Below, one piece after another: positions 16,130 to 19,127 of a DNA stretch of 19,127 nt; the stretch's first letter is position 1; the number at the start of each line of letters is the position of its first letter. Under the pieces are notes generated by a model. It did not search any database, was not told the DNA's origin, and saw nothing but the letters and a program-made list of their open reading frames with translations. Source of the stretch: an uncultured Cocleimonas sp. GTDB lineage: Bacteria; Pseudomonadota; Gammaproteobacteria; Thiotrichales; Thiotrichaceae. The position numbers and the translations under genes were made by a program. The stretch is taken from NCBI GenBank assembly GCA_937974135.1, contig CALJIH010000245.1, positions 1 to 19,127 of the forward strand, given 5' to 3'.

Positions 16130-16546
16130 TTATTCAATTATCGTAATTACAATATTTCTTAAAAAACTATGTGTACGGTGCTCCCATAAATATACTCCCT
16201 GCCATGTTCCAAGTCCTAAGCGTCCATTTAGTATTGGAATCATAATTTCAGTTTGAGTGAGTATGCTTCTCCCGTGTGCGCTCATATCATCTGGCCCCTC
16301 TTGTGTATGTAAGTACTCAGGATCAGCATCAGGAGAGAGACGCTGAATGATAGTTTCAAGATCAATGTGTACATCTGGATCAGCATTTTCAGTAATAATT
16401 AATGACGCACTGGTATGTTGAATAAATACATGGCAAAGCCCAGACTTAACGTTATATGACTGAATCTCGGCATTGATTAAATGCGTAATTTCATAGGTGT
16501 TTCTGCCATTAGTATTTACTTGAATTTTACTTTGTTTAGTACTCAT
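16130..16546 (-). CDS. yjbQ: YjbQ family protein (UPF0047, secondary thiamine-phosphate synthase family)
   Basis: This is a small trimeric protein of the YjbQ/UPF0047 family. E. coli YjbQ has weak thiamine-phosphate synthase activity, but the physiological role is unsettled. The full signature is present: LCHVFIQHTSASLIITENAD (residues 37-56), EGPDDMSAH (83-91, with the conserved His and acids of the putative active site) and GTWQGVYLWEHR (113-124). The length of 138 residues is normal. It starts at the ATG at 16546, with only a weak GAG ribosome site. The gene stands alone, head-to-head with gspD across 337 bp. The G-run repeat sits 5 bp beyond its stop. Confidence 0.93.
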   Translation of the reverse strand: MSTKQSKIQVNTNGRNTYEITHLINAEIQSYNVKSGLCHVFIQHTSASLIITENADPDVHIDLETIIQRLSPDADPEYLHTQEGPDDMSAHGRSILTQTEIMIPILNGRLGLGTWQGVYLWEHRTHSFLRNIVITIIE

Positions 16547-16883
16547 AAATGCTCAATTGATCGTTTTAGTTAAATAGTAAATTAAAGTCAACATTGAAGG
16601 GAACTAGTTTGCTTTTGTAACTGTCTATTTTTTGGTTATTTAAGAGATAATGTTACTAAGGTTGGTTGTCTATTTTACAGATTTTTCCCGTCTAGTTATT
16701 TCCAAATATCTAATGGTAAATTTTTAGCGAAATGATCACAAAAGTGGTAGACTCTTGTGAGTAAATGTCTGAATTAATATCTATTTGTGGGCTTTGCGGA
16801 CATTTCGGCTAAATATTTATAATATAAACAATACTTAGAATATAAAATATGCTTATTTTTCAGGGGAATATGGGATCGCCTTC
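16547..16883. promoter_or_regulatory. Divergent yjbQ/gspD intergenic region
   Basis: This 337-bp AT-rich spacer holds no gene I can support. The phrase TGTCTATTTT occurs twice, at 16622-16631 and 16667-16676, 45 bp apart. A likely gspD promoter lies at 16794-16823. The yjbQ promoter must be in the left part, but I see no clear pair of boxes. Confidence 0.45.
16794..16823 (+). promoter_or_regulatory. Candidate sigma70 promoter of gspD
   Basis: TTGCGG at 16794-16799 (three of six bases of the -35 consensus) is followed after 18 bp by a perfect TATAAT at 16818-16823. The -10 box ends 60 bp before the gspD start. The surrounding stretch is so AT-rich that a chance TATAAT cannot be excluded. Confidence 0.45.
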
Positions 16884-19127
16884 ATGTTAGATTTATTACA
16901 AAAACTTAGCGGTTTAGGGTGCCAAACTGTGCGTAAGTTTTGTACACCTAAACTTAAAAATGGTGTACTTTTTCTATTTGTAGGCATCTTAGCAATAACC
17001 ATCAATGTTACGTCTACGGTTAATGCTGAAGAGTCAGCACAAATTGAACTAAATGATGTTGAAATTCCTGCTTTAATAGACACCGTATCTAGAATAACTG
17101 GTAAGAATTTTGTAGTTGATCCTCGCGTGAAAGGGCGAGTTACGGTCATTACCGGTGGTGAAGTCGATCCAGATGAGCTTTACGAATTATTTTTATCTAT
17201 ATTGCAAGTACACGGATTTTCGGCAGTGCCTGCGGGTGAAAATAGTAACCTGATTAAAGTTGTCCCTTCAAATCAAGCAAAACAACAACCAGTCCCTGTT
17301 ATTGGTGAAAAAGAAGAAAAGAGCGTTAAGAAAAGTACTCGTAAGTCTGATGAATTAATCACTCGTGTGGTTCGTGTTGAGCATGTGCCTGCAGCGATGC
17401 TGGTTCCTATCTTACGCCCTTTAGTGCCAAGTACAGGCCAACTGCAGGCATATGGTCCTAGTAACACAATTTTGATATCAGATCGTGCGGCGAATATCGA
17501 TCGTTTAATAAAAGTCATCAAACGAATGGATCGTGCCGATGATGAGGAGCTTGAAGTCGTTCCTTTAAAATATGCATCTGCAAAAGATCTTGCAGCCACC
17601 ATACAAAAGCTTCAACAATCGGCTGTTAAAGGTGCTCCATCAAAAAATAAAATTTCAGCGGATGAAAGAACTAATAGTTTGCTGTTGAGTGGAGATAAAT
17701 CATCACGCCAGCAAGTACGTAAAATAATTGCAAAGCTGGATACGGCTCAACCGTTAGAAGAAAGAACGCGAGTTATCTATTTACGTTATGCAAAAGCGGA
17801 AGAGTTGGCTAAAGTATTAACTGGTTTTTCAAAATTACAAAAATCGACCAAAGCTACAACAAAAGGTGCGGCAGGAACGCAAAAAGCTGAAATTGATATT
17901 CAAGCGGATGAAGCTTCTAACTCATTAATTATTACAGCAGAACCTGATGTTCAAAAGAACTTAGCCAATGTAATTAAACGCTTAGATGTGAGGCGTGCCC
18001 AAGTGTTAGTTGAAGCAGTAATTGCTGAAGTTACCTCTGATCTTTCCAAAACCTTAGGTTCTAGTCTTGGCTTTAGTAGTTCAGAAGGCTTGCTGGGTGG
18101 TGCTGGTACGGTAGCAGGAGTGGGCGCATTACTGAATGTATTAGGTGGTGGAGAGAATGCTCTTGCAGGCGTAGCTCCTCCAAGTGGCGGCGGTCGTTTA
18201 GGCTTGGTTGATAATATCGGCAATAACAGATTTGGGTTACTCATCGATGCTTTATCTGGAGATAGTGCTAATAATATTCTATCAACTCCTACTGTATTGG
18301 CTTTAGATAATGAAGAAGCTAGCATAGTTATTGGTCAGAATGTTCCTTTTGTTACAGGCTCAACCACATCTAATGCAAACGGAACAACTAATCCATTTCA
18401 AACCATTGAAAGACAAGACGTTGGTATCACTTTAAAAATCAAGCCTCAAATAAACGAAGGAAATAGCATTCGTTTAGATGTTGAACAAGAGGTATCAAGC
18501 ATTGCGGCTAGTGCAAGTTCTGCTAGTGATATTATTACCAATAAACGCTCTATAACTACCAGTGCAATGATTGAAGATGGTCAAGTATTGGTTTTAGGTG
18601 GATTGATGGAAGATACTTTCACAGATCAGATCACAAAAACCCCAGTTTTAGGTGATGTACCTGTTTTAGGTAAATTATTCCGTAGTTCTACTACTAGAAA
18701 AAGTAAGCAAAATTTGATGGTGTTTATCCATCCGGTAATTATGCGTGATGTTTTAACAGGTGATGAATATACACGTCAAAAGTACAATAAATTAAAACAT
18801 GTACAGTCAGCTTCGAATGTTACTAGACGAGGGATTCTAGCGGATAAGGCTGCAACTTTTCCAAGTAACTTAAAAAATAGTCTAACGAAAAATTTAACAG
18901 CTGAGCAAAAAAAGCAAATAATTATTCGTCAGCAACAGCAACGCGAGTTGGAATATAACAATCGTATTCGACAAGCAAAAATGGAACAACAAAGAAGAGC
19001 GGCACAAATTCAGGCCAGAAGAAATGGCACGTCAGTTCCAGCTAACAACCCTAAAGTTCAAGCTATTCAAAGGCAGATGCCTGCTCGTTTGAAAAATGTG
19101 ATTCCTAAAAAACGTAAAGATCTTTTT
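16884..19127 (+). CDS. gspD: Type II secretion system secretin GspD (3' end outside the window)
   Basis: GspD forms the outer-membrane channel of the type II secretion system. The frame is open from ATG 16884 to the window end (748 codons, no stop). The ATG is preceded by GGGA with 8-base spacing. A signal peptide has its hydrophobic core at about 27-45 and probable cleavage after VNA (about 50). The periplasmic domains follow: N0 (about 53-130), N1 (156-218), N2 (219-288) and N3 (293-375). The secretin domain runs to about 620 and shows VLVEAVIAEV, STPTVLALDN, VPFVTG (487-492), ERQDVGITLKI, VLGGLMEDT, VPVLGKLF and LMVFIHPVIMRD. About 125 further residues are basic and Gln/Arg-rich, longer than usual (most GspD proteins total about 650-700). 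No gspC lies upstream; the next gene leftward is divergent yjbQ. Confidence 0.94.
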   Translation, partial: MLDLLQKLSGLGCQTVRKFCTPKLKNGVLFLFVGILAITINVTSTVNAEESAQIELNDVEIPALIDTVSRITGKNFVVDPRVKGRVTVITGGEVDPDELYELFLSILQVHGFSAVPAGENSNLIKVVPSNQAKQQPVPVIGEKEEKSVKKSTRKSDELITRVVRVEHVPAAMLVPILRPLVPSTGQLQAYGPSNTILISDRAANIDRLIKVIKRMDRADDEELEVVPLKYASAKDLAATIQKLQQSAVKGAPSKNKISADERTNSLLLSGDKSSRQQVRKIIAKLDTAQPLEERTRVIYLRYAKAEELAKVLTGFSKLQKSTKATTKGAAGTQKAEIDIQADEASNSLIITAEPDVQKNLANVIKRLDVRRAQVLVEAVIAEVTSDLSKTLGSSLGFSSSEGLLGGAGTVAGVGALLNVLGGGENALAGVAPPSGGGRLGLVDNIGNNRFGLLIDALSGDSANNILSTPTVLALDNEEASIVIGQNVPFVTGSTTSNANGTTNPFQTIERQDVGITLKIKPQINEGNSIRLDVEQEVSSIAASASSASDIITNKRSITTSAMIEDGQVLVLGGLMEDTFTDQITKTPVLGDVPVLGKLFRSSTTRKSKQNLMVFIHPVIMRDVLTGDEYTRQKYNKLKHVQSASNVTRRGILADKAATFPSNLKNSLTKNLTAEQKKQIIIRQQQQRELEYNNRIRQAKMEQQRRAAQIQARRNGTSVPANNPKVQAIQRQMPARLKNVIPKKRKDLF

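Noticed and set aside
17951..18325. 124-residue Pro/Ser-rich minus-strand frame, and similar ones at 16853-17149 and 17273-17602
   Set aside because: All lie antisense within gspD, whose secretin domains are unmistakable; they are shadows.
1..19127. parS centromere near parAB
   Set aside because: Reading for TGTTTCACGTGAAACA and close variants found nothing convincing; short partial matches such as GTTTCACC near 12484 lie inside coding sequence and lack the palindrome.

Overview
The window is AT-rich and densely coded, with housekeeping genes of clear gammaproteobacterial type: CmoB, a chromosomal ParA/ParB pair, HtpG, SlyD, WaaA (Kdo transferase, hence a Gram-negative with LPS), PilU (type IV pili), YjbQ and the type II secretion secretin GspD. 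No phage, transposase, CRISPR, tRNA or rRNA gene is visible. The genus cannot be named from sequence alone. The gene set suggests a motile or surface-active Gram-negative with cyclic-di-GMP control rather than a reduced symbiont.

Layout. 1-3075 (+ strand): the 3' part of cmoB, then parA, parB and a small unrecognised gene 21 bp behind parB. 3077-7660 (- strand): a multi-membrane-span protein with a degenerate GGDEF domain and an EAL domain, preceded on the same strand by a 725-residue signal-anchored protein with six divergent beta-type repeats. 7802-9694 (+): htpG, with a sigma32-like promoter and a strong hairpin terminator. 9756-12146 (-): a solute-binding-domain/GGDEF/EAL sensor. 12377-12874 (-): slyD. 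13131-14471 (+): waaA. 14491-15807 (-): pilU with an unusual acidic tail. 16130-16546 (-): yjbQ. 16884-19127 (+): gspD, running off the window end and apparently first in its transcript.

The genes do not form one pathway. Shared themes are the cell surface and c-di-GMP (two GGDEF-EAL proteins, PilU, GspD, WaaA and the repeat protein). parAB is away from its common gidA-gidB/atp setting. gspD has no gspC directly upstream, and pilU has no pilT beside it.

The most unusual non-coding signal is a short element containing a run of six or seven G followed by TGT, flanked by A-rich and T-rich arms. It occurs three times (777-806, 12305-12329, 16095-16124), each time just beyond the 3' end of a gene. 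Two copies match at 28 of 30 positions. It looks like a dispersed terminator-like or REP-like repeat.
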